A stretch of 64,000 nt of DNA, taken from positions 8,127,694 through 8,191,693 of the forward strand of contig CM033120.1 in assembly GCA_019321725.1 (NCBI GenBank), written 5' to 3'. The DNA comes from Paulownia fortunei. Its lineage: Eukaryota; Streptophyta; Magnoliopsida; Lamiales; Paulowniaceae. This document shows, one piece after another, positions 35,886 to 45,711 of the stretch; position 1 is the first letter of the stretch, and every line of letters starts with the position of its first letter. Below the pieces are notes generated by a model. The model saw only the letters and a program-made list of their open reading frames with translations. It did not search any database and was not told the DNA's origin. A program made the translations under genes and the position numbers.

Positions 35886-36033
35886 AAAACTTGTTCGTTA
35901 AATATTTTGCTAACCGCAAGTGAACGGTGTCAAGTTTTAATACAACGGTGAGTTGAGTATCGTATCCATAAGAATTGTAATAAAAAATTGCATTAAGTAC
36001 CGTAGTTCAAATAGTCCTAATTTTATCTAGAAA

Positions 36034-37062
36034 AAGATTTGAAGATTTTGTTTGCAAGATAAGACAAGATTTCTTTACTGATAAGGAAAGAATCTTGATA
36101 TATCTTGTATAATCTATGCAGTGTATCTAAACAATTTGAAGTGATTTTTTTTTACAAGATCTCTTTACTTATAAGAAAAGAATCTTGACATATCTTCTAT
36201 AATTTATGCAGCGTAACTAAACACTTTGAAGTGGAGATTGGAGTCTAATTGATTGCTACATAAAAACCTCAAAGAAAGAGAAGAAGTATTCGCCTCTTGA
36301 GAAAGAAATGCATGGCTTCAAGTTTTGAGAGTGTTCTTATATATTTTCACTCTTCAGGAAAAGAGGTGAGCCTTTTGGGATATAGGCGTAATTCTTCGAA
36401 AGAAGAATTTGAAGATCTTCAAGAGAAGGTCGGTCTGCTGTTTAAAGGGATTTCAGCTATGAAAGGAGTTCATTAGTATAAAATTAAAAGTCGAGGGGAT
36501 CTTGCTGGACATTCATTGATTGATTTATTCAAGAACGACATTATTTGTAAAGAGATTCTTTACGTTTTAAATGAATCCTATTATTATAACAGTAAAATCT
36601 GAATTAGTAAAGTGTTTATTACAGGTGGTGACCTCATGCATGTAAAGTAAATTTATATTTGAAGCACGTAAAATATCTCGTGTTGATTTTTTACTTTTTT
36701 TTTGTTACAATAAACTATCTAATTGTTATAACAATTGAATTTAACTAAGAAAAGTTTGTAATAGCACTAAAACAAATCTAACATTTATTCTTCTTCGAGT
36801 TTATATACATTGATTAAAAAATGGGATAATATCCAATTGTATCGGTTGACTAAATCAAATATTATTAACATGCTATATTTGATCATGGAATTAACTATCA
36901 CTGCTACCATCACTTTAAAGAATGTTGGCAAAATCATGATATTGGTGATATACGAGATAAAAAATCTGCAACTGTATGATCTTGTATTACTAGTAATTTC
37001 ACAATTGTCAAACTATATTAATTTGACAAGCGATTTTATTAGAGTAAAATGTTGTAACATTA
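36034..37062. other. Non-coding DNA with a 79-bp tandem pair
   Basis: Two imperfect units begin 'caagat(t/c)tctttac' and end 'tttgaagtg' (36065-36143 and 36155-36233). No gene is supported; the open frame at 36810-37076 has no recognisable domain, though the decayed host gene next to it might extend into it. Confidence 0.35.
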
Positions 37063-37655
37063 GAAAGAACTCCTGAACACCCAATTTTAAAAGAGTTTAG
37101 TGAAAGCTCTGCAATGACAAATAGTTGCATTAGTGGTGGCATACAAGCATCAGAATTTATTGATGTTGTTGAAGTGAGAAGTAAACTAAATCATGATGAC
37201 AATCTTATAGTATTGAGTAAAAATCTAGAGAGATACAACTTCAAGAGTGCAACAAGCTTTACCCACGAATCAAAAATGCTCTAATGAAACTTCACCTCTG
37301 GGTGAGGAGACGAATATAAGTGAAGATCTAATCAAATTCTGTTACCATTTTTTGGGTTGCACAACTAACTTGTGATAGTAATATTCTAACATCAGACAAA
37401 TGTTCTGTCACCTCAAATTTAGAAGAGCCAATACCTTACTCTGTATTTCCAAGATTTGCATAAAGGTTATGTTGCTGGGGATGATGGAAATGTCATTAAT
37501 ATTAAACATGTCACTGGTTTCAATTCCAGGTCCTTGCAAGATGATGATGGCAAGCTAACTAAGCAGAATGATAGTGTTTCTACAATGGATCTATCAGGTG
37601 GTTCATGCAGTAAATCTAATAGTCTAGAAGGGAATAGTTTCAGATAAACTCTCTA
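37063..37655 (+). pseudogene. Decayed host gene, upstream exon
   Basis: Acidic, Ser-rich reading in changing frames: T-P-E-H-P-I-L-K-E-F-S-E-S, then E-F-I-D-V-V-E-V-R-S-K, then C-S-V-T-S-N-L-E-E-P-I-P-Y-S-V-F-P, and a final frame 37456-37647. Composition and the 'L-E-E-P-I-P' type of motif look like a plant nuclear gene rather than a retroelement. I believe it belongs with the fragment at 41398, on the other side of element E, but cannot name the family. Confidence 0.45.
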
Positions 37656-37855
37656 ATCTCTAAATCAATCAAATACAAGATTGTAATTGGTTGATTTAAA
37701 GCCCTAATCTCCTTACTAATTAACATGGTAGTACTGTTTGATCTAGTTTTCAAATATCTACAAGCAAATTTGACTCTCTTTATTTGTTTGTTTATTTGGG
37801 GCTAATTATGGTCCATAAAGTTATATATAGTCTAGTTATCACCTCTGATGTGGCC

Positions 37856-38421
37856 TAAATTAGACCTTGTTATTGGGCCTTACTATTTGGGCCACATTCT
37901 AAGTATTTGGGCTTAGCACTTTCTAAAAGAGCTGACCTGGATAAAGTCGAGCTGACCTAGATAAATTCAAGCTGACCTGGATAGATCTGAACTGATCTGG
38001 ATAGATCCTAGCTAATAAGCTTAATTCAGGTCCAACGGAAGCAAAGTCTTATCCTATTCATGCTAACTTCTGAATAAGGAAATGAGATCCTACCTTATCT
38101 AGATTCCTCAATTCATGTGAGATTTAATACATGAGAATTATCCAATAAGGTAATAGAACCCTTTTTGGTCTCAATTGTCTTCTTATTTGCATGTTATATA
38201 TATATATATAACTCTTATTGATCATAAGGTACGTTCTTTTTTCATGAGATATATGTTTTGATTGAGTGATTGATTGATTATCTTCAAACACTTACTGACT
38301 TGAGCATCGGATAGTTTTCGCTGGACAACCCCCAATGCTTTGCAGGCCAATCTAGGCATGATTTATGGATCAAAGCATTGGATTCAAGGTTATTGATTCT
38401 TGCTGAAAATTGAGCACATTA
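37856..38421 (+). repeat. Element E 5' LTR
   Basis: Starts tgatgtggcctaaat and ends 'gctgaaaattgagcacatta'. Aligns along its length with 40741-41288. Contains four short repeats of 'gagctgacctggatagatc' and a TATA-like '(ta)n' run near 38195-38213. Confidence 0.85.
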
Positions 38422-38423
38422 AG

Positions 38424-38440
38424 TGGCACCATCTGTGGAA
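38424..38440 (+). other. Element E primer binding site
   Basis: TGGCACCATCTGTGGAA directly after the LTR. This is one or two changes from the TGGCGCCGTCTGTGGGA type used by Tat-group elements, usually attributed to tRNA-Arg. Confidence 0.7.
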
Positions 38441-38512
38441 AAATTTTAGTTGAGATGTGAGTTTTGATATGTTGTTCTTGAATTTTTTCTAGGAATTTTC
38501 TTGTAAATTTTT

Positions 38513-39920
38513 ATGGCAAGAAAAGATATGCCTAGAGATTTGAATAAGGAGATAGAGAAACACGATGATTGTGAGAGGAACTATGATAAGGAGAGATGGA
38601 TAAGAAGGAGCAACCACCAGTTACTCCGACACTATTCCCCATCCACAACAAGTTTAAAGAGGAGGAAACAAGGATGGTTTACCTCCAACACCCCTGTAGT
38701 TCTTACCTTGGAGCAATTGCAGGGTATGATTGTTGTTGGATACAGCACTAAAGCAGAAAGAGATTGCATGACCTTCTCTTCCACCTCAAGGATGAGGAGG
38801 TGCAACAACTATGAAGAAGGACATACTAGTGTCAATAATAGATAAGCAGGATGAAGAATGTCATACTTCCATTGGCCTAGGGAAGAACACTGGAAAGGCT
38901 AAGCTTGATGTCAATCCAAACAGGTCACAAAAGATGGATGAGCTTCATCAAGAGTTGGGGGAGATCAAGTAGATGATGTTAGGGAAGATGGTTGTTCAAA
39001 GGAAGGGAATCCCTTTTATTGAAGAGGTCATAGCAGATGAGCTACCCCTAGCTTCAGGCTGCTTAGTTATGAGTATGATGGGACCACAGACCCCTAGGAT
39101 CATGTCTATAGGTTTGAGAATTCAGTTCTTCTTCATTGGTATTTTGATGGAGTGAAGTGCAAAGTGTTTCTGACCACACTGACTAAGTTAGCTCAGTAAT
39201 GGTTCAACCAGTTTCCACTCAATTCTATCCACTCATTCGAGGAATTCAATTTGGCATTCTTGCATCAGTTTGCCAACTCAAGGAGATATCAAAAGACAGC
39301 TCTAACTTGTTCAGCCTTATGCAGAAAGAGAATAAGGGACAGAGGAGTTACATACGGAGGTTCACCTTGGCTGCTTTGAAGGTCCCCTCAGCCACCCAAG
39401 ATGAGTTGGCTAATACCCTAGCTCAGGGCCTCCAAGATGGTGAGTTTTTTAAATCGCTAGCTAAGATACCAGCCCAGAATTTTGATAACCTACTAGGTCG
39501 GGCCGAGAAATATATTAAGATGGAGAAAACTCAAAAGATAAAAAGAGAAAATATTGGGGAGATACGTAAGGACAAAAATGAGGAAATAGCTCCTTAAATA
39601 TTTAAAATTGAGCCTAAGGAGAATGCATTTCATTTGGGTAAATATGAACAGTACACCCCCTGAGTAGACCTAGATTTGAGGTCCTCACAGCGATAGAGGA
39701 CAGGAATTTAGTTCAATGGCTAAAGAAGAGTAAAAGCAGACCTATGAAAGTTAAGTCTGATAAATTCTGCAGGTTTCATAAAGAATATAGGCACATGACG
39801 GATGAATGTTATCACCTGAATGATGAAATTGAAAGGGTCATTGGGAGGGTCATCTGGAAGAGTTCATCCATCAAGATTCATAAGGTCAACAAGGCCCCAA
39901 TAGGATAGAATAGGAAGACC
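38513..39920 (+). pseudogene. Element E gag
   Basis: Starts M-A-R-K-D-M-P-R-D and passes through V-V-L-T-L-E-Q-L-Q. The gag core appears in shifting frames: S-I-H-S-F-E-E-F-N-L-A-F-L-H-Q-F, then S-Y-I-R-R-F-T-L-A-A-L (frame 39199-39597), then F-F-K-S-L-A-K and A-E-K-Y-I-K-M-E. A terminal C-R-F-H-K-E-Y-R-H-M-T-D-E-C-Y-H-L motif ends the region (about 39765-39815). Several frameshifts and stops mean no intact protein. Confidence 0.8.
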
Positions 39921-39989
39921 CACCCTTAACACTTTTAATTTGTAAGTCTATTTTTTGATTAAGATACTTTTAAAATCTCTTGTAATTAT

Positions 39990-40620
39990 TTCTTGATTGC
40001 AAATATCTAAGCTTGTTAATTACAAGCATGAGTTGATAGAGCTCGGCCTTGATATATTTATAGAGCTGAATTTCAAATAATACTTGTTGATTACAAGTAT
40101 CTAAGCTTGTTGATTACAAGCATGACCTAAGAAGAGCTCATTAATTATGAGCAGGGAAGAGTTAATTGATTATAAGTTGGGAAGAGGTCATAAATTATGA
40201 GCCGAGAAGAGCTCATTGATGATAAGCTGAAAATAACTTATTGATGATGAGTTGAGAAGAGCTTATTGATGATGAGCTGAGAAGAGCTCATTGATTATGA
40301 GTAGAGAATAGCTCATTGATGATGAACTAGGAAGAGCTCATTCATGAAGAGTAGAGTAGAGCTCAGTGATGATAAGCTGAGAAGAGCTCATTGATGAGAA
40401 GCTGAGAAGAGCTCATTGATTATGAGCTTAGAAGAGCTCATTGATGATGAGTTAGAAAGAGCTCCTAGCTCATTGATGATGACCTGGGAAGATCTCATTG
40501 ATTATGAGCAAGGAAGAGGAGCTCATTGATCATCAGTTGAAAAGAGTTCATTTGTCATAAGTTGATGAGCTCATTGATTACAAGCTATGAAGAGCTTATC
40601 GATTATGAGTTGATATGAGC
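39990..40620 (+). repeat. 25-bp palindromic minisatellite in element E
   Basis: About 18-20 diverged copies of a 25-bp unit close to 'gagctgagaagagctcattgatgat'. Most units hold AGCTCAT-TGATG-ATGAGCT, a 7-bp inverted repeat around a 5-base loop. The left flank (about 39990-40110) has three related palindromes of the form CTTGT-TGATT-ACAAG. It lies between gag and the 3' LTR and has no open frame. Tat-group elements are known to carry variable tandem repeats in this position. Confidence 0.85.
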
Positions 40621-40725
40621 CCATATGGGCTGGAGTTGTTGAGTTAATCAAATCATTAGGGATCCAAGAGACAAATTTGAGATGAGCTATTACTCTATCT
40701 GACCTAACTATTTTAGCTCAACTAG

Positions 40726-41288
40726 AATAGGGGGACTAAATTATGTGGCCTAAATTAAACCTAGTCATTGGACCTTACTGTTTGGGTCACATTCTAAGTA
40801 TTTAGGCTCAGCACTTCTTGAAAGAGCTGACCTAGATAGATCCGAGCTGACCTGGATAGATCCAAACTGATCTGGATAGATCCAAGCTGATGAGCTCAAT
40901 TTAGATCCGTCGAAAGCAAAGTCCTATCCTATTTATGCCAACTTCTGGATAAGGAAAGGAGATCCTACCTTATCTAGATTACTCAATTCAAGGAAAATTT
41001 AATGGGTGAGAATTATCCAATAAAGTAATAGAACACTTTCTGATCTCAATTACCTTCTTACTTTCATGTTATAAATATACCTCTTATTGATCATAAGGTT
41101 CATTTTTTTCATGAGATATATGTTTTGATTGAGTGATTGATTGATTCTCTTCAAACACTTACTTACTTGAGCATCGGAGAGTTTTCGTTGGGTAACCCCC
41201 AGCGCTTTACAGGTCAATCCAAGCATGATTCGTGGATCAAAGCATTAGATTCAAGGTTCTTGATTCGTGCTGAAAATTGAACATATCA
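40726..41288 (+). repeat. Element E polypurine tract and 3' LTR
   Basis: The tract 'aatagggggactaaa' (40726-40740) precedes the LTR 'ttatgtggcc' (40741). The LTR ends 'aacatatca' at 41288, followed by the duplicated ACCTC. A TATA-like 'ttataaatata' is at 41069-41079. It is 18 bp shorter than the 5' LTR and differs at many sites, so insertion is not recent. Confidence 0.85.
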
Positions 41289-41397
41289 ACCTCCATTTTA
41301 CACATCACATAGTGCACTTTGCTACATACTCCATGTATTCTCATTTTATCACCTGCTTTGTTCAATCAACTGAACATCGCTTTCCTCTCAATCCAAT

Positions 41398-41905
41398 ATG
41401 GTTGTTATTAAAACAAACTCTCAATCACTAGATACATTAGAAATCAATTCCCAAAAGCATAAAACCATAATTGAGGAAGCCCATCCTGACAAAACAGATG
41501 TTTTTGAGACCCCTTATTTCATGACTTTCATTCAATCTGGAGGTAAAGGCTATCATTTTACTACTGCTTCAGAGATTGAAATGGTGCAGAACTATCAACA
41601 ACCAAAAATCTGATGCTCAGCAGGCTGGGTGGCTCCCTTCTCCAACTGATGTGTTGAATGAATCACAAGGCAGAAACAAAAAAGAGGAAACAATAGCCAA
41701 AGTAACTAACTGGACCCACTGAAGCAGCATAGCCCTCTGGAAAAATCTTCTGAATGAAGTCAAGTTACCAAACACAAAACAAATTCCCACTGCGAATCAT
41801 AAAGATGAGACTGCACCAAAAGATAATAGTTATGGCATGACTACTGTGAATTCGATTCTAGCTCCAAACATCTCAAATCTTAGATCTTCACCACTTAAGT
41901 AACAC
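41398..41905 (+). pseudogene. Decayed host gene, downstream exon
   Basis: The first frame (41398-41613) reads V-F-E-T-P-Y-F-M-T-F-I-Q-S-G-G and A-S-E-I-E-M-V-Q-N. After a frameshift at 41610 it continues S-D-A-Q-Q-A-G-W-L-P-S-P-T-D-V, then E-E-T-I-A-K-V-T-N-W, a stop (W-T-H-stop), K-N-L-L-N-E-V-K and S-I-L-A-P. From memory this order resembles a conserved C-terminal region of an uncharacterised plant protein family. I give no symbol. Frameshift and stop mark it as dead. Confidence 0.55.
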
Positions 41906-42428
41906 CTCAGTAACTCATATAATAACTACATTTTTGGAGTGACAAATTAATAAGCTAATTTATTTACATTGGAGGTTATACAGAAACCAAAGAAAAAATG
42001 ATCAACTTGAAATGAAACAAGAAAAAGCATGTTGTATATCAATTAAAACCAAAGAAATGTAAGCATGCATTTTTTGTTCTTTTTTTATACATTCATGTAC
42101 AAAGTTTAAATGAAAATCAATATTTGACAGAGAGCTTACACTATCACCCTAACTTAATGCAATTCAAACAACTTTGTCAAAAACAACAAACATGCCAAAT
42201 AGGATTCCCATCTCTCTCAAAAGAGTTGAATATCCTAACTAACTAACATTATTTTTTCCAACATTAAGAGGGGTTTTCCATTTGATGGTAAGTGAAATGA
42301 TTTGCCTTCTTATGAACCAACAAATTATAGAGTTAATCCTACCTCGGCTCCTATGAAAGTCAAGCATTTATTTTACATGAACCAAAGCTACCTTAACACT
42401 TGTATTCAAATCTATGGTTTCATTCTCC
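41906..42428. other. Intergenic DNA upstream of secreted-protein gene
   Basis: No coding potential seen. It should hold the upstream promoter of the gene at 42500. No repeat family is recognised. Confidence 0.4.
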
Positions 42429-42438
42429 TATAAAAAAG
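42429..42438 (+). promoter_or_regulatory. TATA box of the secreted-protein gene
   Basis: TATAAAAAAG, about 70 bp before the ATG at 42500, which leaves room for a start site near 42460 and a short leader. This is a normal arrangement for a plant pol II gene. Confidence 0.65.
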
Positions 42439-42499
42439 ATCACCTTCTTTTCCTTACCAAGTCATATTTACAGAACTACAAAATCACAGTTCAAGAGTC

Positions 42500-42910
42500 A
42501 TGTCTACTACATACTTGTTAGTGCTCTTCATTTGGTTACTGGTCTCACCCATTCCTTCCATGGCTGATCTTAGTTCCAATTATGGCTTTTGGCAAGAACT
42601 ACACAAGCCATCTCAGTCACCCGCTAGTGAACCGATACCCCCTCCAACTGACCATAAAATCCATGAGTTTCCAAATTCTAAGCACAAGGGAAAAAAGGCC
42701 CCGGCACCCGCTCTTGCACCAGAGCACAATGGAAAAAAGAATCTACCATCCTCTCAAGCCATCGATTATAATTCCAACTCCAACGTTGAGTGGAAAAAGC
42801 CTCCATCACCCGCATCTGCACCAGAGCACAAGGGAAAAAAGCATCCACCATACCCTCGGGCCATCAATTATAATTCAAATTATGATGTTGGCCAGTACCA
42901 GCGCCACTAA
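42500..42910 (+). CDS. Small secreted Pro/Lys-rich repeat protein
   Basis: 136 residues, one exon, intact. Residues 1-22 form a signal peptide (hydrophobic Y-L-L-V-L-F-I-W-L-L-V, probable cut after P-S-M-A). The mature part is hydrophilic with two 34-residue repeats: residues 65-92 and 99-126 share K-K-x-P-x-P-A-x-A-P-E-H-x-G-K-K then A-I-x-Y-N-S-N. A third partial H-K-G-K-K precedes them. It has no cysteines. It could be a cell-wall (AGP or proline-rich) protein or a precursor of repeated secreted peptides. A TATA box and a poly(A) signal frame it. Family not recognised. Confidence 0.75.
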   Translation: MSTTYLLVLFIWLLVSPIPSMADLSSNYGFWQELHKPSQSPASEPIPPPTDHKIHEFPNSKHKGKKAPAPALAPEHNGKKNLPSSQAIDYNSNSNVEWKKPPSPASAPEHKGKKHPPYPRAINYNSNYDVGQYQRH

Positions 42911-43051
42911 AAGGTTCTTACTAAGATGACAACTGAAACAATGGAAAAAGCTTCGCTGAGATCTCCATCTCCACCCCCATCTATTTGCAAATTCAGTCTG
43001 TAGCTTTTTCTCCTTGGAACTGGAGCCATTATAATACTATATGATATCATC

Positions 43052-43057
43052 AATAAA
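43052..43057 (+). terminator. Poly(A) signal AATAAA
   Basis: AATAAATAAATA, about 140 bp after the stop codon of the secreted-protein gene, in a T-rich context typical of plant 3' ends. Confidence 0.5.
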
Positions 43058-43212
43058 TAAATATTCTGTAAGTTTGTCAGAGCATTCTTTTTTAGCTTCT
43101 TACATGGAATCTTATACGTAAAGTTTCACTGGTCAAAGTAACTGATGAAAAAAAGAATAATCCATTTATCAGCAGAAAGATGAAAATACTGAAAAACACT
43201 CCAGGGGATAAA

Positions 43213-44170
43213 AAGATGGCACCGTATATTGATAGTGGTTATAGTAAACCGGTGATAAATCAATTTTATTAAGCATAGATACCTATGTAAATTCTCAAGT
43301 GAAAATGGAGAATGGTGCTCTTATCATGGCACAAGGAAAATGAACAATTTATATTGAAACAAATAGGGAAACTAAATACATTTGTGATGTGATTTTTGTG
43401 TCGGAGTTGGAGCAAAATCTATTGAGTATTGGGCAGCTTACACAACATGGTTATGTAGTCCATTTTGAAGGAATAATTGCATCATTCTTGACAAAAATGA
43501 ACCAAAACAGATTTTGGCAAGAATTCAAATGGAAAAAAATTGAAGTTTCCCATTCACTTTCAAATATGCTGAAAATGTGGCAATGAAGGCTCAAGTGATG
43601 GATGATTCAAGATTATGGCATTGGAGACTTGGTCACTTGAATTTCCAAAGTCTTAAGCTACTTCAACAAAAAAATATGGTGCATGGACTCTCCAAAATTG
43701 AAGAAATGCAGTATGTTTGTGAAGGATGGAAAGCATCATCGACAATCTTTTCGTAAAGGAGTTGCTTGGAGAGCAAAGCAACCTCTAGAACTTGTGCACT
43801 CAGATGTGTGTGGACCTATGTCTACACTTTCTCATGGACAAAATAGGTACTACATCCTCTTTATTGATAATTTTTCTCGTATGACATGGGTTTCTTTCAT
43901 GAAGCAAAAATCTGAAGTCTTTAGCATTTTTTGAAAGTTCAAAAGTCTTGTTGAATATCAAAGTGGTTACTCCATTAAAGTTCTTAGAACTGATAATGGG
44001 AAAGAATATACTTCTAATGAGTTCAACAAGTTTAGTGAAGAAGAAGGCATTGAAGGACAACTCACAATTGCATATACTCTACAACAAAATGAAGTATCAG
44101 AGAGAAAAAATCAAATGGTGATGAAGATTGCAAAATCAATGTTACATGCCAAAGGATTGCCTATGTCCAA
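43213..44170 (+). pseudogene. Copia protease and integrase
   Basis: Protease start Y-I-D-S-G-Y-S-K (active-site D-S-G). The frame at 43389 has L-E-Q-N-L-L-S-I-G-Q-L. GAG-pre-integrase L-W-H-W-R-L-G-H-L-N-F follows, then the integrase core with E-L-V-H-S-D-V-C-G-P, L-R-T-D-N-G-K-E-Y and S-E-R-K-N-Q. Frame breaks occur near 43590, 43680 and 43935. The zinc finger after 43680 lost its second Cys pair (a short deletion near C-E-G). Confidence 0.85.
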
Positions 44171-45711
44171 CTAAAGCCATGATGGATAAAATGCCTCTTG
44201 AAGCATGGAGTGGATAAAATGCCTCTTGAAGCACTTAAGAATTTTTGGATTAGTTTGTTATGCTCAAATTTTGAAAGAGATAAGGCAAAAATAAGACGAA
44301 ATAAGTAATAAATGCATTTTCATTGGCTATAACAGAAGTCGAAGGGTTATCGTCTCTACAACTTGAAAAATAAAAGTATAATAAGCAGTCAGGATGTCAT
44401 ATTTGATGAGAATGCATCTTGGAATTGGGAGATAAGTAAAATTGAGAAATGAGCAGCCTTCTTTGATGAGAAAAATTAAATTTCAGCAAGTGAGCTTGAA
44501 GAAAATGAAGAATTTGCTCCAAATATTTCAGGGGCTGATTTTTCATCTTCTAATTACTCATCTTCAAGTTCAAGTTCAAATTCTACTCCACTAAAAATGA
44601 GAAGCCTAAGTGATGTTTATGCAACGTGCAATTTTTGCACAATTGAACCTAAAAATTTTGATGAAGCAATGAAGAAAGAAGTTTGGATAAAACAATGTAA
44701 GAAGAAATAAATGTCATTGAAAAGAACAAGACATAGGAGTTAGTTAAAAGACCAACCAACAAAGAAGTTGTGGGTGTGAAGTGGATTTATAAGGTGAAAT
44801 TGAATTAGAATGGTTCTTTCCAAAGAAGGAAGGCAAGACTTGTAGCAAAGGGATACACACAACAGCCCGCAATTGATTTTTAATAGACTTTCACTTCAGT
44901 TACTCATTTAGACACAATCCAATGCTCATTGCATTTGCAGCCCAACAAGGATAGTCATCGTATCAACTTGATGTAAAATCTGTCTTTTTGAATGGACAAT
45001 TAAAAAAAGAAATTTTTGTAGAACAACCACAATGTTTTGTGATCAAAGAAGAAGAAGATAAAGTCTACCGACTAAAGAAAACTTTATATGAGCTAAAACA
45101 AGATCCAAGAGCTTGGTATTGCCAAATTGATTCATCAAGGTTTCAAGAAGAGAAAAGGTGAACCAAACTTGTATGTGAAAACTCAAGGTAAGTCCACTCT
45201 CATTATTACTTTATATGTTGATAATTTATTATTTTGTGGTGACAATGAGAACATGATATATGATTTTAAGAATGAGATGATGAAAATATATGAAATGAAT
45301 GATATGGGGATGCTCCATAATTTCTTGGGAATAGAGATTTATCAAGAAAGTGATAGTGTGTTTATTTGTCAAATGACATATGTTAAAAATATTTTAAAGT
45401 TTGGTATGAATAATTGTAATTCAACTTCTATACCATTCATTATGAATGAAAAATTAAAGAAGGAAGATAGTGAGAAAAAAGTTGATGCTACTTTGTATAG
45501 AAGTTTGATTGACAATTTGTTGTATCTCACTACCACAAGGCCAGATATCATGTTTGCCATAAGTTTGTTGTCAAGATTCATGAACAATCCTACTCAAACT
45601 CATTTTGGAGCTGGAAAAAGAGTGCTAAGGTATATCAAAGGTACAACTAACTTTGGTATCAAATATTGGACAAGTTCCAAAGCGAAGTTACAAGGGTATT
45701 GTGATAGTGAT
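44171..45711 (+). pseudogene. Copia reverse transcriptase and RNase H start
   Basis: G-V-K-W-I-Y-K-V-K-L and L-V-A-K-G-Y-T-Q mark the RT N-terminus near 44,775-44,860. The frame 45127-45711 has L-Y-V-D-N-L-L-F, in which the second catalytic Asp of Y-V-D-D is Asn, then L-H-N-F-L-G-I-E, T-T-R-P-D-I-M-F-A and R-Y-I-K-G-T-T. It ends G-Y-C-D-S-D at the LTR of element C. The Y-V-D-N change alone would kill polymerase activity. Confidence 0.85.
45707..45711. other. Target duplication GTGAT, left copy of element C
   Basis: GTGAT here and at 57733-57737 flank the two LTRs exactly, proving a single integrase-mediated insertion of element C into the copia RNase H. Confidence 0.9.

Larger units (their letters stand above)
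31224..36033 (-). mobile_element. Athila-like gag-protease-only element D
   Basis: Minus-strand order: truncated 5' LTR (36033-35892), tRNA-Asp primer site (35885-35868), gag C-terminal part, decayed protease, about 1.6 kb non-coding DNA, polypurine tract (33146-33133) and complete 3' LTR (33132-31224). RT, RNase H and integrase are absent, so it is a non-autonomous derivative. The 5' LTR is cut after about 140 bp, so no target duplication can be checked. Confidence 0.75.
37856..41288 (+). mobile_element. Tat-like gag-only LTR element E
   Basis: Complete element with 5' LTR (37856-38421), primer site, gag, a palindromic minisatellite, polypurine tract and 3' LTR (40741-41288). It is flanked by the 5-bp duplication ACCTC (37851-37855 and 41289-41293). 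There is no protease, RT or integrase, so it must rely on a helper element. The gag sequence and the 'TGGCACCATCTGTGG' junction are typical of the Tat/Retand group of Ty3/gypsy. It lies between two pieces of a decayed host gene, probably in an old intron. Confidence 0.85.

Noticed and set aside
40140..40615. Regular short repeats that could be mistaken for a CRISPR array
   Set aside because: Units are contiguous with no spacers, lie inside a plant retroelement and are diverged: a minisatellite.
42582..42929. Second frame overlapping the secreted-protein gene
   Set aside because: Shadow of the repeat-bearing gene; the overlapping frame at 42500 has the signal peptide and proper start.
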